DNA of 64,000 nucleotides, from contig NZ_WVID01000031.1 in assembly GCF_010091925.1 (NCBI RefSeq), positions 1 through 64,000 on the forward strand. The letters are read 5' to 3'. This DNA is from Nostoc sp. B(2019). Lineage in GTDB: Bacteria; Cyanobacteriota; Cyanobacteriia; Cyanobacteriales; Nostocaceae. The translations under genes and the position numbers were made by a program. Below, in pieces: positions 1 through 9,200 of this stretch (its first letter is position 1; each line of letters begins with the position of its first letter). The notes beneath the pieces are model-generated. The model made no database searches, was not told where the DNA came from, and saw only the letters and a program-made list of their open reading frames with translations.

Positions 1-56
1 TAGTGTGTTGACCCGCTTTGTAATGCCTTGAGGTCATAATTCACGATTGTGACACT

Positions 57-1808
57 TCAAAGGGCGGAATGTAGGTTCCAAGGAAGTTTTACCGTAAATC
101 GACTGCCTCTCCCTAATGCACTTTCGGCATGGACACTACCACCATGCAACTGTACAATTCGTTGCACCATTGCTAATCCTAAACCTGTGCCTGCTTGACG
201 ACGAGTGTATGAATTGTCAATATGCACAAAAGGTTGAAATAATTTGGAGAGGTCGTCTGAAGAAATACCAATACCCGTGTCTACCACGCTGATAAATATA
301 TATTCGTTTGTTGGATTTGGCTGAACTTCAATCCAGACTTCGCCATCGTCTAGAGTAAACTTTATAGCGTTATTTAACAGGTTAACGAGCATTTGCCTGA
401 TGCGGTACTCATCGACTTGAATAGGTTCCAGTCCTTCAGGTACTTGTGAACTCAGTCGGATATTTTTCTTGAATGCTTGCTGTTTTACAAAACTGAGGCT
501 GGAGTTACATAATTCTTGGATAGAAGTGGGAGCCAGTTGCAGTTCTATTTTACCGGATTCGATTTTGGCAAAGTCAAGGATATTATTGATCAGTTCTTGT
601 AGGTGCTTACTGTTAAGTTCTAGAGTATTTAGAGACTGGCGCTGTTCTTCTCTGAGAGGGCCGGATACATCGTTTTGAAGTGCTACGGCGATCGCTAAAA
701 TCGAGTTAAGGGGAGTCTGGAGTTCATGGCTCATATTTGCGAGAAATGTATTTTTGGCCCGATTTGCCACTTCGGCAACTTCTTTAGCCTCACGCAGAGC
801 GGATTCAGCGCGGATGCGATCGCATATTTCCAAAGTTAGCGCCACAAAATCAGCAATGGAACTTACAAAGTTTTGCTCAATCAGTTCCCACTGGCGGGGG
901 GTTCCAACCTGTTCATGAAATACCATCCCTACCACTTCACCCCCAACCCAAATTGGGGCATCAATTAAAGATATAATGTTCAGCGGTTCTAGCAGATTAG
1001 CCCATAATTCCTTTACTCGTAGATCATTGCGCGTGTCAGTGACAATGACAGTACAGGCAGTTGCTAGCGCTTTAAAGTAGATAGGATAGTCTTTGCGCTT
1101 GAGTTCCATACCTGCGGTAAATCTCTGTTTGCTAAGTTCGTAGAGATTTACACATTGTAATTTGGTGCGATCGCCATTGTAGATCCATACGCTAACTCGC
1201 TCGACTTCTAAAGCATTCGCTGCTGTTTCCGTGATTACTTTGAATGCTGTTTCCAAGTCTCCATCTGAAACCGCCCTATGATTTGCCAATTCTGCCAATG
1301 CCCGACTATGCTGTCCTAGTCTGCGTTCATTCTGGATGCGCTGTTGAATTTCTTGCTGTAAATCTTGAGTTCGCTGTTCTAAATCTTCCTTCGCAGTTGC
1401 CAGTTTTGCAAAAGATTCGCGTAACTGCTGCACTATCTGGTTAAAAGATCCAGCTAACACCTCCAGTTCATCAATGCCTTGTACTATCACTGCATCTTCT
1501 GCATTGCTGAAATCGGCTGAATTTGTGCGTTTGGCTAAAGCTTTTACCGCTGTACTTAAGTCAATAATTAATTGAGCTATCCAACGGACAGTAAGAATCC
1601 CCACCAACGCAGCCAGTCCAAAGACTGCCAAACAGAACCAAATTATGGTTTGAGTATTGCGATCGATCTGCTCATTATGAAGCGATAAATATATAGTCAA
1701 TCCTACCGTTAGCGAGATTTGTAGCAAAAACGGCACTACGAAAACGCGACTTAACGGCACACCTTTAATTAAGGAAGAAAGCCAACTTTGCCCAGGTTTT
1801 TGGATCAT
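57..1808 (-). CDS. Membrane sensor histidine kinase (HAMP-GAF-HisKA-HATPase)
   Basis: 583 aa. Two hydrophobic segments near residues 21-42 and 53-77 enclose only a very short external loop, so sensing is probably through the GAF domain. A HAMP-like linker and a coiled coil (about 80-165) follow, then a GAF domain (about 175-330). The HisKA H-box FLANMSHELQTPLN has the phosphoacceptor His at about 361. The ATPase has the N box LLNNAIKFT, G1 box VVDTGIGIS and G2 box GTGLGLAMV. There is no receiver domain, so the partner response regulator must be elsewhere. A STRR-containing spacer separates it from the next gene. The ligand cannot be told from the sequence. Confidence 0.93.
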   Translation of the reverse strand: MIQKPGQSWLSSLIKGVPLSRVFVVPFLLQISLTVGLTIYLSLHNEQIDRNTQTIIWFCLAVFGLAALVGILTVRWIAQLIIDLSTAVKALAKRTNSADFSNAEDAVIVQGIDELEVLAGSFNQIVQQLRESFAKLATAKEDLEQRTQDLQQEIQQRIQNERRLGQHSRALAELANHRAVSDGDLETAFKVITETAANALEVERVSVWIYNGDRTKLQCVNLYELSKQRFTAGMELKRKDYPIYFKALATACTVIVTDTRNDLRVKELWANLLEPLNIISLIDAPIWVGGEVVGMVFHEQVGTPRQWELIEQNFVSSIADFVALTLEICDRIRAESALREAKEVAEVANRAKNTFLANMSHELQTPLNSILAIAVALQNDVSGPLREEQRQSLNTLELNSKHLQELINNILDFAKIESGKIELQLAPTSIQELCNSSLSFVKQQAFKKNIRLSSQVPEGLEPIQVDEYRIRQMLVNLLNNAIKFTLDDGEVWIEVQPNPTNEYIFISVVDTGIGISSDDLSKLFQPFVHIDNSYTRRQAGTGLGLAMVQRIVQLHGGSVHAESALGRGSRFTVKLPWNLHSAL

Positions 1809-2028
1809 CTGTCTGCTTCACTCCCTTTTTCAACCGCTGCCAGTGCTTTTAATCTTGATCGTTGAGTTGACCTGATGCTATTTACACCTATGATACCTAT
1901 CCTGTAGACAGTGATTTCACTATCCTGCTAGCTAATTCATAGTTTGGACTCGGTTGAGCCAAGTGCCAATATACCATTTCGCTAATGCGTTTGTTGAATA
2001 TCCCTATGTTGGGTGCGATGTTCTGCTA

Positions 2029-2090
2029 AGGGAATGGGGAAGGGGGAAGGGGGAAGGGGGAATGGGGAATGGGGAATGGGTAAAGGGAAA
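2029..2090. repeat. G/A-rich heptanucleotide repeats (STRR type)
   Basis: Degenerate tandem units of GGGGAAG and GGGGAAT. This is the left half of a pair; the complementary C/T-rich block lies at 2597-2640 on the other side of the four-helix-bundle gene. The rest of the 1809-2143 spacer shows no gene. Confidence 0.8.
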
Positions 2091-2143
2091 TTCGATGCTT
2101 TTGAGCTTTCTTTTTTGGTCTTTACTCGCCTTATGCAAGAAGT

Positions 2144-2524
2144 TTATTGTTTTTCTGATTGATTTATAGCTCGAATCTGATTAGACAGCATACAACTCAA
2201 CTCCAAAGCTTGGCTATAAAGTTGGGTATAAGTTTGCTGCTCTAAGTAACCAACTTCTAATGCTACTCTTAAAAGACTGCGAACTTCTCCCGCAGAACCC
2301 TTAGCAATATTTAAAAAATTTAAGTATTCTTTGCGAGAATGCCTTTCAAATCCTTCTGCAATATTTGTAGGAACTGATACTGACGCACGCCTTAATTGGT
2401 CTTTTAAACCAAAATCTCTACTCAGTTCTCTATTTTTAGTTATTAAATATATTTGCTTAACTAACTCAATTCCTTTCTGCCAAACTCTTAAATCCTCAAA
2501 AGTTTCAATTTTCTTCCTTTCCAT
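2144..2524 (-). CDS. Four-helix bundle protein (S23 / 23S rRNA-IVS family)
   Basis: 126 aa. The N-terminal FEDLRVWQKGIELVKQIY and the central SVPTNIAEGF followed by EYLNFLNIAKGSAGE are family hallmarks. The family was first found in intervening sequences of 23S rRNA genes, and related four-helix bundles serve as accessory proteins of diversity-generating retroelements; no reverse transcriptase is visible in this window. The gene is bracketed by G/A-rich repeats in inverted orientation, which suggests a movable cassette. Molecular function is unknown; a nucleic-acid binding pentamer is the usual view. Confidence 0.85.
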   Translation of the reverse strand: MERKKIETFEDLRVWQKGIELVKQIYLITKNRELSRDFGLKDQLRRASVSVPTNIAEGFERHSRKEYLNFLNIAKGSAGEVRSLLRVALEVGYLEQQTYTQLYSQALELSCMLSNQIRAINQSEKQ

Positions 2525-2596
2525 TCCTTTCCCTCTTTTATATTTTACCCATCTTATTTACTATTCAATTTTTCTACTTTCACACTAAATAAAAAA

Positions 2597-2640
2597 TTTC
2601 CCTTCCCCCTTCCCCTTTCCCCCTTCCCCCTTCCCCCTTT
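2597..2640. repeat. C/T-rich heptanucleotide repeats (STRR type)
   Basis: Tandem CCCTTCC/CCCCTTC units, the reverse complement of the block at 2029-2090. It ends only a few bases from the stop codon of the methylase gene. Confidence 0.8.
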
Positions 2641-2643
2641 TAT

Positions 2644-5607
2644 TTATACATTTATAAGTTGTAGTGCGAAAATGCGGTAAGCTTCTAATGCTGCCTGTTT
2701 AACAGATTCAGGGACAATAGGGAAGGTTGTCAGAATATAGCTAAATTCTTCTTCAGTTAAACCGTAAAGGTGCGCTATCATGCCGTCAAGTTCTGCTCGC
2801 AGTTTGGCGCGTTCTGTCTCATTGGTAACACCTTGTTTGTGGGAAACTAGCCCGACTTCTTGCGCGAGTTCGTCAAATTCTGGTGTGGTACAGATTAGTT
2901 TGGCGGCGCGTTGTACTATGTCATTGAAGTAGCGATCGCTTTCTGTTAATCGCGGTACAGGTAGCTGGTATATGTAGAACATATTTATATTGGCAGATAC
3001 CATTTGTCGAGCATAGAAATCAAGTACAAAGGAATTGAAAATAGCTTGAGTCAAAACTATTTCGGCACTTGATATCTGAGTCAGTTCAGAAAAAACTAAA
3101 ATCGAATTTCCACAAAATACATTTTTGGGTATTGCCCCTACAATAAGTGTTCTAGCATCAGTATTTCTAGCTATAGCTCTAAACCCTAAACGGTAGCTTT
3201 GATAATCTAATTTTTGACCATTATCAGTTTCACTTCGTCCTAATAAAGCTTTCCTCGCTTCCTGTTCATCCACCCAATATTTCGGTTCAGCATATAGATG
3301 AGTGAACTGATGAATCATTTTACCTTCATATAATGGTAATCTTCCTTTAGCAGGCTGTTGCTTAAATAAATAGCTATCATTCGTCATGTGAAATTCAGCA
3401 GTTAAACGCAAATTCCACTTACCATTAATCTTTTCACCCAGCAAAGGGAACTTAAGCATTTTCTTAGAAATGCGGATGTCTACCTCGTTTTTAAACTCCA
3501 TTACAGATAGTGAGTCAGGCGAGAGGTTACGTACCATATCCACGCTAATTTGCAAGCTATCATCATTAGGAAACATTTCAAGCTCTTGCACATCAAGACG
3601 CATAAAAGCCGATGGAAATTCTGTCGTTGTATTATCTTTTTCAAAGGTAAGGACAACTATTTTAAAACTGCGATGAACACCTTCAAATATTTCTTTACGA
3701 TTCTCAAAGCAAAATAAACCAGTAACTTTTGTTTGGCTAAACAACATCTCCCGCAATTGTTTAGTTCCCAAATCAGTATAGATACCGCTAGGAATCACAA
3801 TTCCGCACTCACCACCAGGACGCAGAAGATTAAAACATTGTTCTACAAACAACTTATAGAGATTAATATCCGTACCAGCTTTTTTGCCGTTAACAATAGA
3901 AATCTGATTTTTATACTGCTCAGATGAACGATAATAAGCACTTAAATAAGGATATTTACTCTGATATTCTAACCAAGCGCTAGCAATTTCAGGTTTTTGT
4001 AATAGTTTATTCTGCTCTTTCTCAAAAGCCTTGATATCCATCTTGTTCTTCGTCACTAGTTCATTATGCTGTGCAAAGAATTCTTTGGCTTGCGGCTTAA
4101 ATATTTCCCAAGGTGGATTAGTGATAATCGCATCAAAGCCACCCCGTTCTAACACCTTGTCAAAGTGATAACCCCAGTGAAACGGCTTCAGCGCTGCAAT
4201 ATCCTCAACCTTTAATACACGTTTATATGATTTTCCAGTTAACTGAACTTCCTCGTATTTAATACCCAGCTTTTGACTAAATTCATCCAATAGTAAAAGA
4301 TTTAACTTCTTTTGTGATTCTTTATTAAGGTTGTCAATAGATTGACGTAAGTTCAATAACCTCCCATCTTGATGCGTTCCCACTTCTCCACCAGGAAGTT
4401 TTTCATCACCAGCAATAAAAGCGTGTTTTTTGTAAAGTTCAATAGATTTATTCTTTTCTTCTAAAATAGCCTTGTAATTATCTGATGTGAGACGCTGTAA
4501 TAGATTACCTTGTTTAGTATTTCCCACTGTATCAAAAGCAGTGTCATCTACCTTAATTAACCCAATCAGCGAATTACCCGCCATAATATTAAAGTCAATA
4601 TTTGGCAGTGGTTCCAATTCATCGACATTCTTAGCAGAAGAAACCAACGCTAAGAACAAACGCAACTTAGCAATTTCTGTTGCTTCCTCCATGATGTCTA
4701 CACCATAGAGGTTATCAGTAACAATACGTTTTTTATATATATAATAAGGTAACGATGTATGAGAATTTTTTATTTCCTGTAAAGATGCAAAACTTTGTGT
4801 TTCCACTCCCATCAACTCAATTGACCCAATCACCGCACTATAAACTTGAATTAGCGTTTTCATCGCTGCCACAAGAAACGCACCCGAACCACAAGCTGGG
4901 TCAAGAATTGATAAATTAGGGAGAATATCATCAATTAACAGATGACAAATATTTGCATCCAGCTTGATGATTAATTCATTAATATCCTCAAACGGTTTAT
5001 AACTATCAGACAGCCGATCATTTACACGGTCTTTAATCAGTTTGTGAATAGTTCTGTCACAGAGATATTCTGTAATCTGCGGTCTTGTATAATACGCCCC
5101 AAATGCTTTTTGATTGATATACTTTTCAAATATGTAACCTAATACATCAGGGTTGATTTCATCATCTTTACCCTCTGGCGTATCATCCAAATTCCAAGAA
5201 TAGCGCCCAAATAAATCCAGAACTTGTTCAAACGCCTCATCAGCTATAGAAATCTTATAATCCTTTTCAATCCGATGTTGAAGAAATAATCCACCATTGA
5301 GATATTTAACTTTTCCTACCAAATCCTGAACTGATGAATCTCGGTCTATCTCAGGTTTAGCAAAGCTTTCAAAAAACAATGCTTGCAGAAATTCACGATA
5401 GAATAAATCTTCACCTTTTTGCTGACTTTGTTCCAACTTATTATGTAGATAGTCGAAATCTTGGTTATCAATAAAACCTTTACGTTGGAGAAAATAAACA
5501 AACATCAGGCGATTAAGAATCACTGATGTATACCAACGCCTATCTACTTCATTATTAATTCCTTTGTCATGCTGAACGCAGCAAAGCGGAGTATAGTATT
5601 TTGTCAT
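2644..5607 (-). CDS. N6-adenine DNA methyltransferase (Eco57I-like), N-terminus probably altered
   Basis: 987 aa. SAM-binding motif I DPACGSGAFLVAAM is near residue 235 and the catalytic motif IV NPPWE near 495, the signature of an N6-adenine methylase. The segment NRLMFVYFLQRKGFID near the N-terminus and a C-terminal target-recognition-like region match large type IIG/Eco57I-like modification proteins. The first 18 or so residues are encoded by a palindromic repeat (copies from 5563), including the ATG itself, so the native N-terminus was probably lost or replaced. No PD-(D/E)XK nuclease motif is visible. The PLD-helicase upstream on the same strand is the likely partner in restriction or defence. 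Whether the truncated protein is active is unknown. Confidence 0.85.
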   Translation of the reverse strand: MTKYYTPLCCVQHDKGINNEVDRRWYTSVILNRLMFVYFLQRKGFIDNQDFDYLHNKLEQSQQKGEDLFYREFLQALFFESFAKPEIDRDSSVQDLVGKVKYLNGGLFLQHRIEKDYKISIADEAFEQVLDLFGRYSWNLDDTPEGKDDEINPDVLGYIFEKYINQKAFGAYYTRPQITEYLCDRTIHKLIKDRVNDRLSDSYKPFEDINELIIKLDANICHLLIDDILPNLSILDPACGSGAFLVAAMKTLIQVYSAVIGSIELMGVETQSFASLQEIKNSHTSLPYYIYKKRIVTDNLYGVDIMEEATEIAKLRLFLALVSSAKNVDELEPLPNIDFNIMAGNSLIGLIKVDDTAFDTVGNTKQGNLLQRLTSDNYKAILEEKNKSIELYKKHAFIAGDEKLPGGEVGTHQDGRLLNLRQSIDNLNKESQKKLNLLLLDEFSQKLGIKYEEVQLTGKSYKRVLKVEDIAALKPFHWGYHFDKVLERGGFDAIITNPPWEIFKPQAKEFFAQHNELVTKNKMDIKAFEKEQNKLLQKPEIASAWLEYQSKYPYLSAYYRSSEQYKNQISIVNGKKAGTDINLYKLFVEQCFNLLRPGGECGIVIPSGIYTDLGTKQLREMLFSQTKVTGLFCFENRKEIFEGVHRSFKIVVLTFEKDNTTTEFPSAFMRLDVQELEMFPNDDSLQISVDMVRNLSPDSLSVMEFKNEVDIRISKKMLKFPLLGEKINGKWNLRLTAEFHMTNDSYLFKQQPAKGRLPLYEGKMIHQFTHLYAEPKYWVDEQEARKALLGRSETDNGQKLDYQSYRLGFRAIARNTDARTLIVGAIPKNVFCGNSILVFSELTQISSAEIVLTQAIFNSFVLDFYARQMVSANINMFYIYQLPVPRLTESDRYFNDIVQRAAKLICTTPEFDELAQEVGLVSHKQGVTNETERAKLRAELDGMIAHLYGLTEEEFSYILTTFPIVPESVKQAALEAYRIFALQLINV

Positions 5608-5698
5608 GCTGAACGCAGCAAAGCGGAGTGAAGCATCTCAGAAATTAACGTAAAATAGAGATTCTTCCTTCCGCTTTGCTCCAGTCAGAATGACAAAA
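5563..5698. repeat. Palindromic repeat: one half copy plus one full hairpin
   Basis: Two direct copies of TTTGTCATGCTGAACGCAGC start at 5563 and 5600. The second is followed by an inverted partner at 5659-5698, giving a hairpin of about 100 nt. The start codon of the methylase gene lies in the second copy. The same core, GTCAT then CTGA or TTGAGCG, recurs upstream of the GIY-YIG gene. Confidence 0.85.
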
Positions 5699-5736
5699 TA
5701 TACCTAAACCTGGCTTTTCAGACATCCTCTAAAAAC

Positions 5737-6027
5737 TTATTCTTCAAACCATACAATACTTAAGTCTTGCCACTCTGGATTAACAGATTCAATGAGTGCT
5801 ATTTTCTTAGCTCGTAGCCATCCTTTAATTTGTTTCTCTCGTTCAATAGCTACTTTAATATCTGAAGTTTCTTCATAGTATACGAGCTTAGTAATATTAT
5901 ATTTTTGTGTAAATCCTGGCACAAGTTTTTGTTTATGCTGGTAGACTCTTCGATGTAAATCATTAGTGACACCCGTATAGAGTGTTTTTGATTTATTACT
6001 CATAAGGTAGACATAATATTCATGCAT
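5737..6027 (-). CDS. GIY-YIG nuclease, URI/UPF0213-type single-domain protein
   Basis: 96 aa from the ATG at 6027; an in-frame start 7 codons upstream is less likely because the family normally begins close to YYVYLM. The GIY-YIG pair appears as YVYLM and LYTGV, followed by the conserved Arg and His in DLHRRVYQH and the Glu region AIEREKQIKGWLR, so the active site looks complete. There is no second domain. Palindromic repeats flank the gene on both sides. Single-domain URI proteins of this kind include the Ssn family of sequence-specific single-strand DNA nucleases, known from Neisseria, that act on genomic repeats; that role here is inference. Confidence 0.87.
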   Translation of the reverse strand: MHEYYVYLMSNKSKTLYTGVTNDLHRRVYQHKQKLVPGFTQKYNITKLVYYEETSDIKVAIEREKQIKGWLRAKKIALIESVNPEWQDLSIVWFEE

Positions 6028-6074
6028 AGTAGCTTTTGAAACTTTCAACTATCATCCTAATATGTAATGTTTTA

Positions 6075-6166
6075 ATTGTCATGTTGAGCGGAGCGAAACA
6101 TCTGGCGATATTCTTCTCTACGAGATGCTGCGCGAACGCTCCACTTCGTTACGCTCAGAATGTCAT
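6075..6166. repeat. Palindromic repeat, hairpin copy with internal insert
   Basis: The left arm ATTGTCATGTTGAGCGGAGC and the right arm ending CGCTCAGAATGTCAT pair over the ends. The centre holds an extra REP-like piece with CTGCGCGAACGC. Member of the same family as 5563-5698. Confidence 0.8.
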
Positions 6167-6179
6167 TTGTCATCTTTTA

Positions 6180-6241
6180 ATTGTCATTTTGAGCGAAGCG
6201 AAACATCTAGTGAGATTCTTCGTTACACTCAGAATGACATT
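6180..6241. repeat. Palindromic repeat, compact hairpin copy
   Basis: The left arm TTGTCATTTTGAGCGAAGCG pairs with the right arm at 6213-6241, giving a hairpin of about 60 nt. It lies 8 nt downstream of the helicase stop codon (minus strand), so it may also act as a transcript 3' end. Confidence 0.85.
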
Positions 6242-6249
6242 TGTCATTT

Positions 6250-9200
6250 TCACTTTGGCTCGAATAATCCTAGCGAACAAATAATCTGAGGTTCCCGATT
6301 CTCTACTTCTTCACTCACAATACACAAACAGTCATCCTTCCGCAGCATCACTACTAACTCAGCCAATTGCTGATTACTAACGCCACTTCTTAGCTGACGG
6401 TTGAGAGTATCAATTGCTGACTGTCGCAAGGGGTAACGATAAATATCATCAATCGCCTTCAAAAGTTCTTCCGTCACAAATAACGTTCCCTTCATTTCTT
6501 GAGCGAAACTCTTAAGTCGTTCATAAGTTTTGAATCTTGCTCCTGATGGTCGCCCCAATTGACCACCTGCATTTTTCTCTTCTTCAGCAATCAGTTCAAC
6601 ACCTTCTTCAACTAACTCGTGATGCTGTTTATCTCTGGGAATTGCGGGGGTAAATTCATCACACGCCGCCATCCGAAGTACTCCCAATTGTGACTGAGTG
6701 ACACTTTTTCCTTCACGGTCAACGTAAATTAAAGAATCATTACCTTCGGTGGTTTTCATGTAAAGTAATACACCGTTTGGTTGTACAGGTTGACTTATAT
6801 GAGCGCGAGTAGAATAAACCACATTAGACATCTCTTCAATAATTTTCTTCAAAGCAGGATTATCGTCTGTGGCTTTTTTCCAAATTTGAAAAGCTTCCGA
6901 TGTCAAATCTACTTCTGTATCCTCATCGCCATCTAACATCCCAGATTTCTCGTTGTAGAGGTCGAGAATTACTTGTGTAGAATCATCTTCAAAAAATGCT
7001 TCATCGGTTCCAACAACTTCAGCATTTTCTTGCAATCGCTGGCGCAATCTTTCCCGCAAATTAATAATACGTTCTACTCCTTCAGCAGGCAGAAAAGAAT
7101 AACAGAGAATTTGTTCGGCATTTTGTCCAATTCGGTCTACTCGTCCCGCCCGTTGGATTAGGCGAATAATCGCCCAAGGTAAATCCCAATTAACTATAAT
7201 TGCACAGTCTTGCAGATTATGACCTTCACTCAAAATATCGGTGGCAATTAGAATACGTAATTCATTTGATGGTAGAATGTCGCTTTTTCCATTACTCACC
7301 GGGCTAAACCTTCCCGTCATTTCTGTTGGGTCTTTAGATTGACCCGTTACACCTGCAATATTTGTGATATTTCTTGCCTGCAAGTTATCAGCAAGATAGC
7401 GGACTGTATCTGCAAACTGTGTGAAAATTAGTACTTTATTATTAGGGTGAGTTTGTGTTAAGAGCTTAACCAAAGCAGTAAGTTTTTCATCTTGCTGAGG
7501 ATTCCATTCACCGCAGTGTTGCAGCACATTAATCAGTGCTTGAGCATCAGACAATAAATCCTGTTTCAGCTTTTTAATATCAAATAGTGTAGAACGCAGC
7601 CATTTAAATCGTCGTTTATATCGAGTTGTGTATTCTTGGTAAACTGACTCAGCACGTTGACGGAAATTCTTTTCTGTTTGCATCAAATGATTTTCTAAAT
7701 CTACTACATCTGTCTCATCTTCTATTTCCGTATCAAACAATGTTGCTGTTACTGAATCTGCATCTTCATCATTATTGCGAGTGTCTAATAAATCAGCTTC
7801 TTGAGTTCCGATAGGAATATCAAGCCCTTTTTCAATTGCAGTTAAATAAATAAAGTTCCGCAAAACATGGCGTTCAATTGATTGAATAAAAGCAATGCCA
7901 CTACTTTCTAAGCGTTTAAATAAGTTAGTTCGGGAAAATCCCATTAACCTTTTTCCACCACGAAATAAACCACTCAGCAAGCGTTGTTCTGCTTCTGTAG
8001 GTAGTGGTTTGTGTTTGGCAGCAATATAGTTTCCTAGTCCATAACGAGGTAAATTAAGTTGATTAATTACTTCTATAATTGACTCAGAATAAAGATGAGA
8101 ATAAGGGTCAGTATGAGAACCTTCTAGAGTAAACTTGATAGTACGAGGTTTGCGTTCTGGAAAATAAGAGCGACTGCCATTAAGAAATTCAAGATACTTG
8201 CGTCCTGTTTGATCAGTTTTGGCGTAGTTGTCTTTAATAAACGATCGCGTCCGTCGCACCATGTAGCGTTTCATCAATTCTCGCCAGTCATCAGCATATT
8301 CGCTCTTTTCAAAAGCAGCTAAAGAACGCACAGAACATTGGTGGCGTTTCATAAACTCCAATTCTCCACCTAATTCATTCAGTAAAGCTTCTGGTCGAAA
8401 TCCCAAATCTTCATCTTCAGGAACAAATAACCGTAATTGGGCAGATAAATCAAGATAAGTTTTGTTATAAGGTGTTGCCGATAGAAGAATACATTTACTT
8501 TCATTAGCGGTAATATATTCTGCGATCGCTCGATATCTTTTTCCTTCCCGATTCCGCAAATTATGACTTTCATCAATCAATACAACTCGGTAGCGGCGAA
8601 GTTCTGGTAATTGACTCTGCACTTTACTGCTAGGCATAACTTTGGCATATAGCCGATATTTATCAGCATATTCTTGCCACATTTTTACCAAGTTTTTCGG
8701 GCAAATAATCAACGTTTCTAAGTAACAATCTTCTTGTAAAATTTTCGCTAAGGCAGTTCCTACTAAAGTCTTGCCTAAACCAACCACATCCCCCACCAAT
8801 ACACCACCGCGCCTTGTAACATGACGCGCTGCTAGTTGCACAGCGGCTTTTTGGAAATCAAATAAATTGTTAAATTCACGGGGTATGCGGAATTCAGAAA
8901 GTCCTGCGATCGCTTCGTGGGATAAATGATAAGCAAACTTTAAATAAATGTGGTAAGGCGGAATTAATTCTGCTCTCGCCCAACTCGCATCAATGATTTC
9001 TGCCAGTTCTTTGGAGATATCTATACAACCGTAATCTTGCCAGCGATCGCAAAACCATTTTTGCAATTTATTGCAAGCATCGTGATCTAAAATATCAACA
9101 TTCAATTCTCCTTGTTTTGCTAATCCTGGAAGAGTCAGGTTACTGCTACCCAAAAACCCCACTATTGGAGTGTTGGCATCATTGCGATGCACAAGATATA

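Noticed and set aside
2144-2524. Diversity-generating retroelement accessory protein
   Set aside because: Fold is related, but no reverse transcriptase or template/variable repeat pair was found nearby.
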